A stretch of DNA of 31,157 nt from Thermoplasmata archaeon (GCA_021850505.1 JAJZLW010000086.1:1-31157); one strand, 5' to 3'; numbered from the stretch's first letter, positions 1 to 7,995 are shown. Numbers and translations: made by a program. The notes: generated by a model not told the origin, from the sequence alone.

Positions 1-1970
1 GGTGAATTTGAATACCTGACATTATCTGTTGCAATTGACATAGTGACAAAGTCGTTTGCGAACAGAAGCAGTATTATATCGAAAGGGGTTGTAACAAAAT
101 ACCTTATAATGAAAAATGAAACCGTAAGAAATATTGCCACCTGCATTGTTTTTATAATCTTGTTAAGCGTGTATGTAAGCATCCTTTGATAGATCTTTCT
201 TCCGTCCTCAACCGCGCTAACCACATCCCTCAATCCCTCATGCGTTAGCACAATGCTCGCAGAGGCCTTGGCAACATCGGTGCCAGAAGAAACAGCTATC
301 CCTACTTCAGCCTGTTTCAGGGCAGGCGCGTCGTTTACGCCGTCACCAGTCATTCCGGTTACATGACCGTTTTTCTGGAGCAGCTTTACAATATCATATT
401 TATCTTCTGGAAACACCTCTGCAAAAACATCACAGGATTCAACATCGCTCCTTCCAGATATAACGTCCTTGGCTATGCAAATCCTTTCACCGATCCCAAC
501 CTTTTTCGCTATCTCCTGCGCTATTGCCGTGGAATCACCAGTCACCATTTTCGTGGAAATGCCCAGATCCCTCAGGTGTGATACCAGTTCATTCGAATCT
601 TCTCTCGGGGCATCAACAAGTGGGATGAGACCTAGAAATGAAGAGGAAGAGGAATCGCACTTTGCAGCGGCGATCGTTCTGTACCCGCGCTTTGCAAAGT
701 CGGTGACCATGTTCATCTGTTCTTCATAATCGATCCCTTCGCACATCTTAAGGATGACCTGCGGTGCGCCTTTTATCAGTCTTGTTTCTTCGGCATCTCT
801 GCCAATTATTGCTTCTGTCCTCTTGATGGCAGGATCAAACGGTACAAACTTTTTGACAGCTGACCTGTCCGGATTTATTCCTTTTGAGCCTGCATAATTG
901 ATCACTGCCAGGTCAATTGAATCCTGGCTGGATTCGTCCGAAGCAAGAAAAGCTGCAGAAATGAGGTCTCCTTCACTGCAATTATATGGAATCGGTTCCA
1001 TTACAGCCAGCTTATTTTGTGTAAGGGTACCTGTTTTATCAAAGCAGATTACATCCATGGAGGCTGCATCCTCTATTGCAGTCAGTCTTGTTACCAGGGC
1101 ACCTTTTTGAGATAGATCGATAGCTCCATATGCACTTGCAATCGTGAATGTCGCAGGTAACGCAACCGGTATGGATGCAATAAGCACAACGAGTGCAAAC
1201 GGTATTGTCTCCGTTATCGGGATTCCCACGATAATCGTGAAGATGACCAGCGAAACTACAAGTAATGTATCAATGACTACGAGGTACCTGATAATACTTA
1301 GAATCAGAGTTTCAAGATGTGAACTGGCTTTAGCGATTTGAACAAGCTCCGTTGTTTTGCCAAAAAATGTGGATCCCCCAATTGCAGTGACAACACAGGT
1401 TGCCTCGCCTTTTTTAACAATCGATCCAGAATAGACATTTTTGTCGTTATCAAGTCTTACAAGCCTTGATTCCCCTGTTAGCGATGACTGATCAACATCA
1501 ATAATTCCTGAAATAACCTTCAGATCAGCCGGTACAATGTCACCCATTCTGACATGGATTATATCACCCGGAACAAGTTCTGAGGCACTTATCTGTCTCC
1601 AAACTGTGTCTCTGCAGACTCGCGCATTAACCCTGATTTTGCTGCTCAACATTGCTACAGCATCTGTCGCCTTCAATTCCTGAATGTAACTTATCAGGCC
1701 ATTGAAAACCAGCAAAGAGATGATAATGTATGAATCAAGATACTTGCCCAGAACAAATGTTATTATTGCTGTTATCTCCAGCATCCATGGGATCGGCGCC
1801 GAAAATTTTTTTAAGAGTTTCAGGAATGGGTTTTCCCTGATTTCAGTAATTGCATTGGGGCCATACTTTGCTCTTCTTGCAATTGCTTCATTATCCGAAA
1901 GGCCGTTAAGGTCAGTTTTCAATTCCTTAATTACCTCTGAAGCAGATAGTTTATCAAATTCGCCCGGCAA
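1..1970 (-). CDS. P-type cation-transporting ATPase (H+-ATPase-like, type IIIA), C-terminus cut by window edge
   Basis: An ATP-driven cation pump of the cytoplasmic membrane. About 656 residues are visible. In order they show two N-terminal membrane helices, the actuator motif TGES near residue 165, two more helices, the phosphorylation motif CFDKTGT with the acylphosphate Asp near residue 311, a KGAP nucleotide-binding motif, and the hinge TGDGVNDAP near residue 541. The last helices (about 100-150 residues) lie beyond base 1. The short N-terminus and lack of heavy-metal CxxC domains fit the plasma-membrane H+-ATPase (IIIA) group known in some archaea, but the transported ion is an inference. 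The start is uncertain: the frame opens with TTG at 1970 directly after an in-frame TAG, and the first in-frame ATG falls too late, inside the first helix region. A GGGGG run lies about 11 bases upstream and may serve as a ribosome site. Confidence 0.9.
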   Translation of the reverse strand, partial: MPGEFDKLSASEVIKELKTDLNGLSDNEAIARRAKYGPNAITEIRENPFLKLLKKFSAPIPWMLEITAIITFVLGKYLDSYIIISLLVFNGLISYIQELKATDAVAMLSSKIRVNARVCRDTVWRQISASELVPGDIIHVRMGDIVPADLKVISGIIDVDQSSLTGESRLVRLDNDKNVYSGSIVKKGEATCVVTAIGGSTFFGKTTELVQIAKASSHLETLILSIIRYLVVIDTLLVVSLVIFTIIVGIPITETIPFALVVLIASIPVALPATFTIASAYGAIDLSQKGALVTRLTAIEDAASMDVICFDKTGTLTQNKLAVMEPIPYNCSEGDLISAAFLASDESSQDSIDLAVINYAGSKGINPDRSAVKKFVPFDPAIKRTEAIIGRDAEETRLIKGAPQVILKMCEGIDYEEQMNMVTDFAKRGYRTIAAAKCDSSSSSFLGLIPLVDAPREDSNELVSHLRDLGISTKMVTGDSTAIAQEIAKKVGIGERICIAKDVISGRSDVESCDVFAEVFPEDKYDIVKLLQKNGHVTGMTGDGVNDAPALKQAEVGIAVSSGTDVAKASASIVLTHEGLRDVVSAVEDGRKIYQRMLTYTLNKIIKTMQVAIFLTVSFFIIRYFVTTPFDIILLLFANDFVTMSIATDNVRYSNS

Positions 1971-2225
1971 CTATATGCAGCCCCCATAAACATGCATTTT
2001 CACTGCATATTTTTTATCCACTACAATCGCTATTAATAAGGAGATTAAACCGTACGAAAAGAGACCTTTGGCTTTAAAGCCCCGATTATTCCTCATTGTT
2101 TGAGACCATATTGCGCTGATTGTGATATTATTTATCCTTAAGGTTGTAGGTAAATCATAGTATCTATCTTTATACCTTATCATATCTTGCCGCAATACTA
2201 CACAAATACCCACTGAATCAAACAA
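1971..2225. other. Intergenic/leader region upstream of the P-type ATPase
   Basis: This AT-rich stretch separates the DUF302 gene from the P-type ATPase. A minus-strand frame is open for 84 codons and lies in phase with the ATPase, ending at a TAG that abuts its TTG start. Its translation has no family signature and begins with TTG, so I read it as non-coding leader. A TATA-like AT run near 2007-2020 on the minus strand could drive the ATPase with a leader of some 15-20 bases. Confidence 0.45.
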
Positions 2226-2639
2226 CTAGACTAAATTAATTGCGGATATGAGTTCCTTCTCAAACTGAGCCGCCTTTCCCCGGTCTTCATTAAGATAATG
2301 GGAAGCTATTTCCGAAACTCTCAACATCTCTACTACTGTACCAGAGCCCTTTGAGGTCAGCATGATTTTGCATGGTAAAAGTAGTCCATATTCATCATTT
2401 GATCCAATCAACAACTGCGCGGCTTTTGGTTTGCAGACATCCAGTATATAGAAGGGTTTAAAATTTTTGTCCAGGCCCGAATTACTCAATGTCTCTTTAA
2501 CATCAACCAACGACAGAATGACGTATCCTGCATCCTTCAATCTCTGAGACAATCTTGCAAAAACTTTATCGACTGAATCAGAGATAACTCTTTCAAATTT
2601 ATATTCCGGCAAATCACCACTCAAACTCTCACCCTGCAT
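2226..2639 (-). CDS. DUF302 family protein
   Basis: A small soluble 137-residue protein with a DUF302-type core. The central segment runs FYILDVCKPKAA, then a short helix region, then GLLLPCKIML and VVEMLRVSEIA, which is the usual DUF302 order (hydrophobic strand, Cys-Pro/Lys turn, GLLLPC strand, final beta-strand). The family's biochemical function is not established. Cys residues in VCKP and LPC are typical positions in the family. The gene follows the AhpD-like gene on the same strand after 21 bases and probably shares its transcript. Start is the ATG at 2639; no strong ribosome site precedes it. Confidence 0.7.
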   Translation of the reverse strand: MQGESLSGDLPEYKFERVISDSVDKVFARLSQRLKDAGYVILSLVDVKETLSNSGLDKNFKPFYILDVCKPKAAQLLIGSNDEYGLLLPCKIMLTSKGSGTVVEMLRVSEIASHYLNEDRGKAAQFEKELISAINLV

Positions 2640-2660
2640 ACCATAATGACATGATCAGAG

Positions 2661-2993
2661 TTATTTATTTTCCTCCAGAGCATCCTTTAGTATATTCATG
2701 TGCATCAAAGCTGGCGATCCTGCCATCAGTACAGCGATGAATGCCGATTCAAGAATCTCCTCATCGCTTGCGCCACTCTTTCTTGCCTCCACTGCATGAT
2801 AGGTAATACACCACTCACAGGAACTTGCAAGAGAAAGTGCCACCGCTATCAATTCCTTGGTTTTATGGGATAATTTTCCGTCCCCTAAAACAGACTGGTT
2901 CAAATCGCCGAATGCCCTAAATTGATCTGGGAGTTTAGTTCCACTGTATTTCATTATCTCCTGAACTTCTTTGAGCAGTTCATTTTTTGACAT
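2661..2993 (-). CDS. Carboxymuconolactone decarboxylase/AhpD-like protein
   Basis: A 110-residue all-helical protein of the CMD/AhpD family. The redox signature CEWCITYH carries the CxxC pair followed by His three residues after the second Cys, as in peroxidase-type AhpD proteins. The flanking segments (KTKELIAVALSLASS before, KSGASDEEILESAFIAVLMAG after) are also typical. Expected role is thiol-dependent peroxide or alkylhydroperoxide chemistry, although many members have unknown substrates. A TATA-like TATTTAAC (minus strand, around 3024-3034) lies about 36 bases ahead of the ATG, implying a very short leader. The DUF302 gene follows closely and may be co-transcribed. Length is usual for single-domain members. 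Confidence 0.85.
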   Translation of the reverse strand: MSKNELLKEVQEIMKYSGTKLPDQFRAFGDLNQSVLGDGKLSHKTKELIAVALSLASSCEWCITYHAVEARKSGASDEEILESAFIAVLMAGSPALMHMNILKDALEENK

Positions 2994-3157
2994 TTGGCAT
3001 AATTCCGTTCCAACTAATAAGCTGAGTTAAATACGATAATTGTGCACCTACCAAAACGTTTATTACCAATTGATAGGGGTATCCCAGCAAGCCTCAAACC
3101 TGTTAATTGTATCAATGAAGCACAAAATGAAGAATAGAAAAATGCAATTTGTCTTTA

Positions 3158-3877
3158 TTACTGAATATTGTTGCCGGCTTTTTCCTGCGCTTCAAGATAT
3201 GTCTCATATAATCTCAGATAGGATTCAATTGACCTGAATATCTTGGATTCAGCCTTGCTGAGGTGCTCCTGCATTGTCGACTTGCTGATGGAATTACTTT
3301 CTGCAAGTTCTTCAATGCTGATCTTCTTCGGGATATCAAAATAACCTTTCGAAACAGCATCTGATGCCAAATTTATCTGTTTTTGTGACAAATTGTGGAA
3401 TAGTTCCGAAAGTGAAATTGTCCATGTGTTTCGAAGGTCCTCGGAATGAATCGCCGACTTGTTTAAAATTTCAATTTTTGAGAACGAGGAAAGTCTATTG
3501 TAAAATTTTCTGAAATAACTGTTTCTGACTGAAATGACCTTGAGATATTCATAATTGTCCTCATAAATTACCGGTGTTTCAACAATGCAGTCCATAGATT
3601 CTGCCATTCTAAGTGTAGAATTACCAAGACTGCATTTGCAAACTATCATCAATGTCAGGTAGTCCTTCTTTTCTGACGAGAAGACGATCCTGCTACCAAT
3701 TCCTTCTGCAAATTTCTCCACCTCTTTCCTGATTCCATTTTTATCCAGTCCACGTTCTGCAAATTCAAGATAATCGACATAGGAATTGCACCACCTGAAT
3801 ATTTTCGCTCCGGGAAAATCACGAGATATGTTGTTAAACGGCAGATCGTGCCTCAATTTAAGTTTTATTTCTTCCAT
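3158..3877 (-). CDS. HTH_10 (bacterio-opsin activator type) transcriptional regulator
   Basis: A 239-residue DNA-binding protein. The C-terminal 65 residues form the HTH_10 domain: LSQKQINLASDAVSKGYFDIPKKISIEE leads into the recognition helix region ELAESNSISKSTMQEHLSKAE. The N-terminal part is a presumed sensory alpha/beta region with an RDFPGAKIFRW strand and a Cys pair in VCKCS near residue 110. The same layout occurs in the second HTH_10 gene at 20800-21423, so the two look paralogous. It is divergent from the 86-residue gene at 3947 with 69 bases between the starts, so it likely regulates that gene and itself. The signal sensed is unknown. Confidence 0.85.
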   Translation of the reverse strand: MEEIKLKLRHDLPFNNISRDFPGAKIFRWCNSYVDYLEFAERGLDKNGIRKEVEKFAEGIGSRIVFSSEKKDYLTLMIVCKCSLGNSTLRMAESMDCIVETPVIYEDNYEYLKVISVRNSYFRKFYNRLSSFSKIEILNKSAIHSEDLRNTWTISLSELFHNLSQKQINLASDAVSKGYFDIPKKISIEELAESNSISKSTMQEHLSKAESKIFRSIESYLRLYETYLEAQEKAGNNIQ

Positions 3878-3946
3878 AGATACCGGTCATGGACGGCTTT
3901 AATGCTATATTAATCTTTTGAATATGTAATTAAGGTGAAATGAAAA
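3878..3946. promoter_or_regulatory. Divergent promoter region between HTH_10 regulator and DUF4242-like gene
   Basis: Sixty-nine bases hold both start regions. On the plus strand a TATA-like GCTATATTAAT lies at 3903-3912 and a ribosome site GGTGA at 3934-3938, eight bases before the ATG at 3947. The short shared interval is a natural site for the neighbouring regulator to bind. Confidence 0.5.
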
Positions 3947-4207
3947 ATGGTAAACCTAATAATAGAACATGAGTGGAAGGAAAAACACAAGGACGAAGCT
4001 TTTAAAGTGGTAGGCAGTATAATCGATATGGAGAAGAACAAGAAACTGCCGGAGGGCTTTAAATTGATATCTGTCCAGGTGCTCGCAAACAAGGACAGGG
4101 CTATATGCAACTGGGAAGCACCAAGCAGAGATGCGCTACTTTCTTTAGTAAAGCAGGTAAACCCCCCAACAAAATACGAAGTGTACGAGGCACAGAAGAT
4201 CTTCTGA
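3947..4207 (+). CDS. Small DUF4242-like ferredoxin-fold protein
   Basis: An 86-residue soluble protein. The pattern EGFKLISVQVLANKDRAICNWEAPSRDAL followed by a Pro-Pro and a final strand resembles DUF4242 proteins (small dimeric alpha/beta barrels, some reported as nickel binding), in which a Cys sits before an acidic residue and APS. The resemblance is by eye and the function is unknown. A clear ribosome site GGTGA eight bases upstream fixes the start. It is divergent from an HTH_10 regulator that probably controls it. A T-rich run at 4214-4222 just after the stop may end transcription. Confidence 0.6.
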   Translation: MVNLIIEHEWKEKHKDEAFKVVGSIIDMEKNKKLPEGFKLISVQVLANKDRAICNWEAPSRDALLSLVKQVNPPTKYEVYEAQKIF

Positions 4208-4321
4208 TCTTCTTAAATTTTTAAACCGATTGAAAAATTGTTCTTAATTTAGGAACAAAATCAAATTTTTAGAAAATGAAGAAATAATAGAATATTTCTA
4301 ACGCAATTTTTATTTTTAATA

Positions 4322-4396
4322 CGGGCACGAGGGGATTTGGACCCCTGATCTATAGCTTAGGAGGCTATTGCCCTATCCATGCTAGGCCACGTGCCC
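4322..4396 (-). tRNA. tRNA-Arg (anticodon CCU)
   Basis: The minus strand folds as a complete cloverleaf of 75 bases. The acceptor stem is GGGCACG with CGTGCCC, the D-arm stem is GCCT with GGGC, the anticodon stem is ATAGC with GCTAT around the loop CTCCTAA (anticodon CCT), the variable loop is AGATC, and the T stem is AGGGG with CCCCT. The discriminator base is G and no CCA is encoded. No intron is seen. It reads AGG codons, which are common in the genes of this window. Confidence 0.95.
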
Positions 4397-4430
4397 TTGC
4401 CCAACCCTGATGGGCTTACTGGAATGGCAG

Positions 4431-4444
4431 TAATATATATTAAA
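4431..4444 (-). promoter_or_regulatory. TATA box for tRNA-Arg
   Basis: On the minus strand ATTTAATATATATTA centres about 40 bases before the 5' end of the tRNA, which would give a 10-15 base leader removed by RNase P. Confidence 0.6.
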
Positions 4445-4651
4445 TGTGAGAATACATTTAATGAGCAATACACATGCCTGAAATCTCGCAAACTTTTATT
4501 ATTGCAACTTTCAAAAGACCCATTTCTTAATATAAATTAAATTAAACCCTGAAGGCCCAGACTGTTTTGCGGTGAATTTATCGCAAGTCAGATAACTAAA
4601 ATTTATGTCTGAAAGTAATAATATTAAAAATTAGGCAGCCTTGTTCAAGAG

Positions 4652-4662
4652 TTTTTTATAAC
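4652..4662 (+). promoter_or_regulatory. TATA box for the 171-residue orphan gene
   Basis: TTTTTTATAAC is centred about 25 bases before the ATG at 4681 and there is no ribosome site, the arrangement expected for a leaderless transcript. Confidence 0.55.
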
Positions 4663-4680
4663 ATCAAAAGTTCCAGTACA

Positions 4681-5196
4681 ATGCCTAATATAAAAGGATC
4701 TATAGACAATGCCGCCATTAGGAATACAACATATCATCTTATATTCTTGGATAACGAAATGTACCAATTTTTAGTATTGACCGGAAAGGAGAAACGCAGT
4801 GATCTTTTCATGGCTCAGATGGCAAACCCGAACCGGCTTCTTCCAGTTGAAGGTGCGGTTTCAAATTATACAACCACCAAACAGGAAGTTGAACAACTAA
4901 CATTTGAATGTATTTCGAAAGGCCAAGAAATAGAAAAGAATTTAGATAAGTATATCCATGAAAATCCACCCAAATATTCTGTCATAGAATATGCGAATAT
5001 CAAGTGCGTTGAGCTCTCATCAGGAAATGCTTTTTCCCTTCCGCATGTTGAATTTGAAACATCAAACGGAAAGATAAAATTTCATTTAGTGCATAGCAAC
5101 TACCAGGGGAGAGGAAAATTACCCGAGGATATTTTTAACAGTTATCTAAGCACACTAAAGGCAGTCCTTGGGGATAAATTGGTCGCTAAGGATTAA
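4681..5196 (+). CDS. Uncharacterised protein (171 residues), soluble
   Basis: I do not recognise this protein. It has no signal peptide or membrane helix. The N-terminal half alternates hydrophobic strands (TYHLIFLDNEMYQFLVLTG), followed by a helical charged stretch (residues about 60-95), then further strands ending in an amphipathic C-terminal helix (DIFNSYLSTLKAVLG). This alpha/beta pattern with a final helix is compatible with a PH-like or similar small fold, but that is only a guess. Start is the ATG 25 bases after a TATA box. It stands alone between a tRNA region and a convergent membrane protein gene, with no operon partner, and its composition is more AT-rich than the central genes nearby, so it may be a lineage-specific or acquired gene. 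Confidence 0.6.
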   Translation: MPNIKGSIDNAAIRNTTYHLIFLDNEMYQFLVLTGKEKRSDLFMAQMANPNRLLPVEGAVSNYTTTKQEVEQLTFECISKGQEIEKNLDKYIHENPPKYSVIEYANIKCVELSSGNAFSLPHVEFETSNGKIKFHLVHSNYQGRGKLPEDIFNSYLSTLKAVLGDKLVAKD

Positions 5197-5275
5197 TTTA
5201 CAAAACTCCATAAAGTCAAACATTCTTTCTATTTTTCCGCAATTTTGCCATTATTGCAGATCTCCATTGACAAAA

Positions 5276-5728
5276 CTAAAAATGTATCCTGACACTCCAT
5301 GTTGATTTATCCTGAATTAGATCAGCATCAAGGCCGTTTCTTTTAACCTCTTCAAGCGCCCTGTTTGCGCCTGTTTCATTATTGTACTGCAGATAAACGG
5401 AATCATAACCAACTACAGGGACGAACTGCTGCTCTGAAAGAACATTCTTTATCTTTTCCATCTTTGAAATAAAATCCTCTTTCGTTATTAGAGTATTGCC
5501 ATTCTGTATTTTCTTCAATCCCTGTTCAACAATGCTACTATAGGTCATACTGGTTATATTCTTGCCTGCCTTCATAGCCCTGACATCCTGGGCCATGAGA
5601 TAAAGGGCCACGACTAAGGTTATCGCCCCTATTATTATGTATGAGGTTTTTGTGAACCCGGACAGAAAAAAGATGTAAACTGAAATTACTAGGAAGATTA
5701 AGCCAAAAGTGAGGTAAACGTTACGCAT
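5276..5728 (-). CDS. Uncharacterised membrane protein with two N-terminal helices
   Basis: A 150-residue protein of unknown function. Residues about 4-22 and 28-46 form two membrane helices with a very short loop, and the rest (about 100 residues) is a soluble alpha/beta tail, probably cytoplasmic because the segment after helix 2 carries RAMKAGK. The tail has a repeated helix-strand pattern near its end (GYDSVYLQYNNE then ALEEVKRNGLDADLI). The AT-rich minus-strand segment at 5744-5762 lies about 25 bases upstream of the ATG and can serve as a TATA box for a leaderless mRNA. It is divergent from queD, with about 100 bases between the starts. Confidence 0.6.
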   Translation of the reverse strand: MRNVYLTFGLIFLVISVYIFFLSGFTKTSYIIIGAITLVVALYLMAQDVRAMKAGKNITSMTYSSIVEQGLKKIQNGNTLITKEDFISKMEKIKNVLSEQQFVPVVGYDSVYLQYNNETGANRALEEVKRNGLDADLIQDKSTWSVRIHF

Positions 5729-5800
5729 TGTGTTTATGTGTAATCGTAATTAAAAATAAAACCTTTATAGAAGTTACCCGAAATTGATGCATCTCTAATC

Positions 5801-5812
5801 AAATAAATATAA
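5801..5812 (+). promoter_or_regulatory. TATA box for queD-queC
   Basis: AAATAAATATAA is centred about 27 bases before the queD ATG at 5833 and no ribosome site is visible, indicating a leaderless queDC transcript. Confidence 0.6.
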
Positions 5813-5832
5813 CAAGTTGCTATCTGTGAAAT

Positions 5833-6309
5833 ATGAAGTTAAAGGTGTATGGGTGGGATACGGGTCTCAGGTTTTCAGCTGCCCATTTCATCCCATCACA
5901 CGACAGGTGCTCAAGGCTGCATGGACATGATTACTGTATTGATATAGAATTGAATGGAAAAGATTCAGGCGGATTCATAATAGATTTTGATCTTCTTAAA
6001 TCACACGCGAGGGAGGTTATTTACCCCATGGACCACAAGGTACTTGTCCCGGAGAAGCAGAATTTCGTTAAACACAGAAATGAAAATGGCCAGATTATTG
6101 TGGAATACTCAGATAAACAGTACAGTTTTCCAGAACATGACGTTTTCTTTGTTGATTCTGAGGTGACGTCATCAGAACAGATGTCTCTCTTTCTTCTCAA
6201 TCGACTCACTGATAAACTCGTTGACAATAAAAACATACATAATATAGAGGTTTGCCTCTATGAGGGGCCCGGACAGGGCGCATGCAGCTCGCGTGTTTTG
6301 AATGAATGA
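5833..6309 (+). CDS. queD: QueD-like 6-carboxy-tetrahydropterin synthase
   Basis: Converts dihydroneopterin triphosphate to 6-carboxy-5,6,7,8-tetrahydropterin, the first committed step towards preQ0 and, in archaea, archaeosine in tRNA. The family zinc ligands are present: His18 in FSAAHF, and His30 and His32 in LHGH. Cys26 in HDRCSRLHGH is the catalytic Cys position of QueD/PTPS proteins. The distal motifs PMDHK and YEGPGQG supply the other catalytic and substrate-binding residues. At 158 residues it is somewhat longer than the shortest bacterial QueD because of an insertion around residues 75-100. It overlaps queC by 8 bases, which supports a shared pathway and translational coupling. Confidence 0.9.
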   Translation: MKLKVYGWDTGLRFSAAHFIPSHDRCSRLHGHDYCIDIELNGKDSGGFIIDFDLLKSHAREVIYPMDHKVLVPEKQNFVKHRNENGQIIVEYSDKQYSFPEHDVFFVDSEVTSSEQMSLFLLNRLTDKLVDNKNIHNIEVCLYEGPGQGACSSRVLNE

Positions 6310-6997
6310 TATAGCTGTTTCTCTTCTATCAGGGGGTCTTGACTCAACCACAGTTTTGTATTATGCCATAGATCAGGGCTATGATATAACTGCATTCACT
6401 TTCGATTATGGGCAACGGCATTCCAGAGAAATAGAAGCAAGTAAATTAATAGCGAAAAAAGCTGGTGTTAAGCAGAAAATATTTAAAATTGACCTAAGGC
6501 AAATTGGTGGAAGTGCCCTGACATCAGACATCGATGTACCTGATCATACTGATGATGGGAACATACCTGTAACATATATTCCAGGAAGGAATATCATATT
6601 CTTATCCATAGCTGCATCATTTGCTGAAACAATTGGATCTAACAAACTGTTCATAGGGGCCAATGCAATTGATTATTCCGGTTATCCCGACTGCAGGCCT
6701 GAATTTTATGTCGCAATGGTCAGGGCTCTTTCATCCGGCACGAAAATGGGCATCGAGAAAGGTTTCAATATAAAGGTTCCGCTTCAAAACATGTCAAAGT
6801 CAGAAATAGTGAAACTCGCTGTGAATCTTCAAGCTCCTATTGAACTTACCACCTCCTGCTACAGGGGAGGAAAAAAGGCATGTGGCAAATGTGACTCATG
6901 CTATATTCGACTCAAGGGTTTTGCAGATGCCGGGATACCGGATAGAATAGAGTACGAATACTATCCTGATTTTTATAAGAAATTTTTGAAAAGATGA
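6302..6997 (+). CDS. queC: QueC 7-cyano-7-deazaguanine synthase
   Basis: Makes preQ0 from 7-carboxy-7-deazaguanine with ATP and ammonia; preQ0 is then inserted into archaeal tRNA by archaeal TGT. The 231-residue protein has the PP-loop motif SGGLDSTT at residues 10-17, the FDYGQRH motif near residue 40, the core VTYIPGRN, and a C-terminal zinc site with four Cys in the spacing C-x7-C-x2-C-x2-C. All key motifs are intact. It overlaps queD by 8 bases. The next gene downstream is the convergent malate dehydrogenase, so queE, the radical-SAM partner, must lie elsewhere. Confidence 0.93.
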   Translation: MNDIAVSLLSGGLDSTTVLYYAIDQGYDITAFTFDYGQRHSREIEASKLIAKKAGVKQKIFKIDLRQIGGSALTSDIDVPDHTDDGNIPVTYIPGRNIIFLSIAASFAETIGSNKLFIGANAIDYSGYPDCRPEFYVAMVRALSSGTKMGIEKGFNIKVPLQNMSKSEIVKLAVNLQAPIELTTSCYRGGKKACGKCDSCYIRLKGFADAGIPDRIEYEYYPDFYKKFLKR

Positions 6998-7020
6998 GAT
7001 ATTCGGGAATTAAAGTATTA

Positions 7021-7995
7021 TTATTTGGCGCCCTTCAAAAATTCATCAACCTTGGCGCACCCAGATTTCACGCTTGCTACTGTTTTCTTCCAGAGCTCAA
7101 GTTCATCAGGCTTGAAATCAATATCATAAATCTCTTCAACCCCGTTAGAACCGATCTTTATAGGCAGACCTATGAATATTCCAGAAGCACCATAATACTC
7201 AGCATGCTTCCCAGTGAGATAAGCAGCGCTCGGGATAATGCGTTTCTCATCGTGCAATATCGATCTCACCATTGCCGTAATGGAGATTGCAGGGGCGTAA
7301 TAAGCAGAACCACTTTTCAGAAGGTCTACGATCTCTCCTCCACCAAATCTGGTCCTCTTAACAATGGCATCAATCCTTTCTTTGGATAGCAATCTTTCAA
7401 TCGGTATCCCGCCAGCGCTCGAATACCTGATAAAAGGAACCATATCATCTCCGTGACCTCCAATGACGAATGCATTGATATCCTTGACAGAGACACCAAG
7501 TTCCATCGATAGAAATGTCCTGAACCTGGAACTGTCCAAAGAACCGCCGAGACCTATTATCCTTTCCGGTTTTATCCCGGTGACTTTCTGCACTGCATAA
7601 GCCATAACATCAGCCGGGTTTGTGACCACAACTATTCTTGCCTCCGGACAGTATTCCTTTATACTCTTGCTCACTGATGATAATATTTCGACGTTCTTTG
7701 CTAAAAGATCATCCCTTGACATGCCTGGCTTTCTTGCAAGGCCTGCTGTTATGACAACAACATCTGATCCCTTCAGGTTTTCATAGACCTTGGGATTTGT
7801 CGTTGTGAATCCCTTTATCTGGAGATCAAAACCCCAGTGGGGAGCGCCTTCCTGAATATCCAGTGCTTTTCCCTCCGGAATACCATCTACCACATCAAAG
7901 AGGAAAATGTCCCCGAGCTTCTCTATAGCAAGAGCCTGTGCAACTGAAGCACCAACATTACCTGCACCTATCACCGATATCTTGTTTCTTTGCAT
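7021..7995 (-). CDS. mdh: Malate dehydrogenase (LDH-like family)
   Basis: NAD-dependent malate/oxaloacetate interconversion in the cytoplasm. The Rossmann motif GAGNVG is at residues 10-15, with Asp34 at the end of beta-2 favouring NAD. Arg88 and Arg94 in ARKPGMSR are the substrate-specificity loop; Arg at the first position points to malate rather than lactate. Asn126 in TNPAD, Arg157 and the catalytic His181 in GGHGD are present. The length of 324 is normal. An AT-rich TATA-like tract at 8011-8028 lies about 20-26 bases before the ATG. It converges with queC, leaving 23 bases between the stops. Transcribed alone as far as can be seen. Confidence 0.95.
   Translation of the reverse strand: MQRNKISVIGAGNVGASVAQALAIEKLGDIFLFDVVDGIPEGKALDIQEGAPHWGFDLQIKGFTTTNPKVYENLKGSDVVVITAGLARKPGMSRDDLLAKNVEILSSVSKSIKEYCPEARIVVVTNPADVMAYAVQKVTGIKPERIIGLGGSLDSSRFRTFLSMELGVSVKDINAFVIGGHGDDMVPFIRYSSAGGIPIERLLSKERIDAIVKRTRFGGGEIVDLLKSGSAYYAPAISITAMVRSILHDEKRIIPSAAYLTGKHAEYYGASGIFIGLPIKIGSNGVEEIYDIDFKPDELELWKKTVASVKSGCAKVDEFLKGAK

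Larger units (their letters stand above)
4208..4680. other. Gene-poor AT-rich interval containing one tRNA
   Basis: Apart from the tRNA-Arg gene at 4322-4396 and its promoter I see no coding frame here. A short imperfect hairpin (7-bp stem with one G-T pair, loop of seven) lies at 4238-4258. The right side (4440-4680) is strongly AT-rich and holds the TATA box of the next gene. Confidence 0.6.

Noticed and set aside
1971..2225. 84-codon minus-strand frame in phase with the P-type ATPase, as a possible N-terminal extension read through TAG
   Set aside because: It starts with TTG, has no recognisable features, and TAG is an ordinary stop elsewhere in the window (DUF302 gene, rps5). P-type ATPases of this class normally begin near the TTG at 1970.
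4238..4258. Hairpin TTGTTCT/GGAACAA as a terminator
   Set aside because: The stem is short with a G-T pair and is followed by A-rich sequence, not a T run. The T-rich run at 4214-4222 is a better end signal for the preceding gene.
4322..4396. tRNA-Arg as an integration site with the orphan gene as part of a mobile element
   Set aside because: The orphan lies on the 5' side of the tRNA, no integrase is visible, and I found no second copy of the tRNA 3' end nearby.
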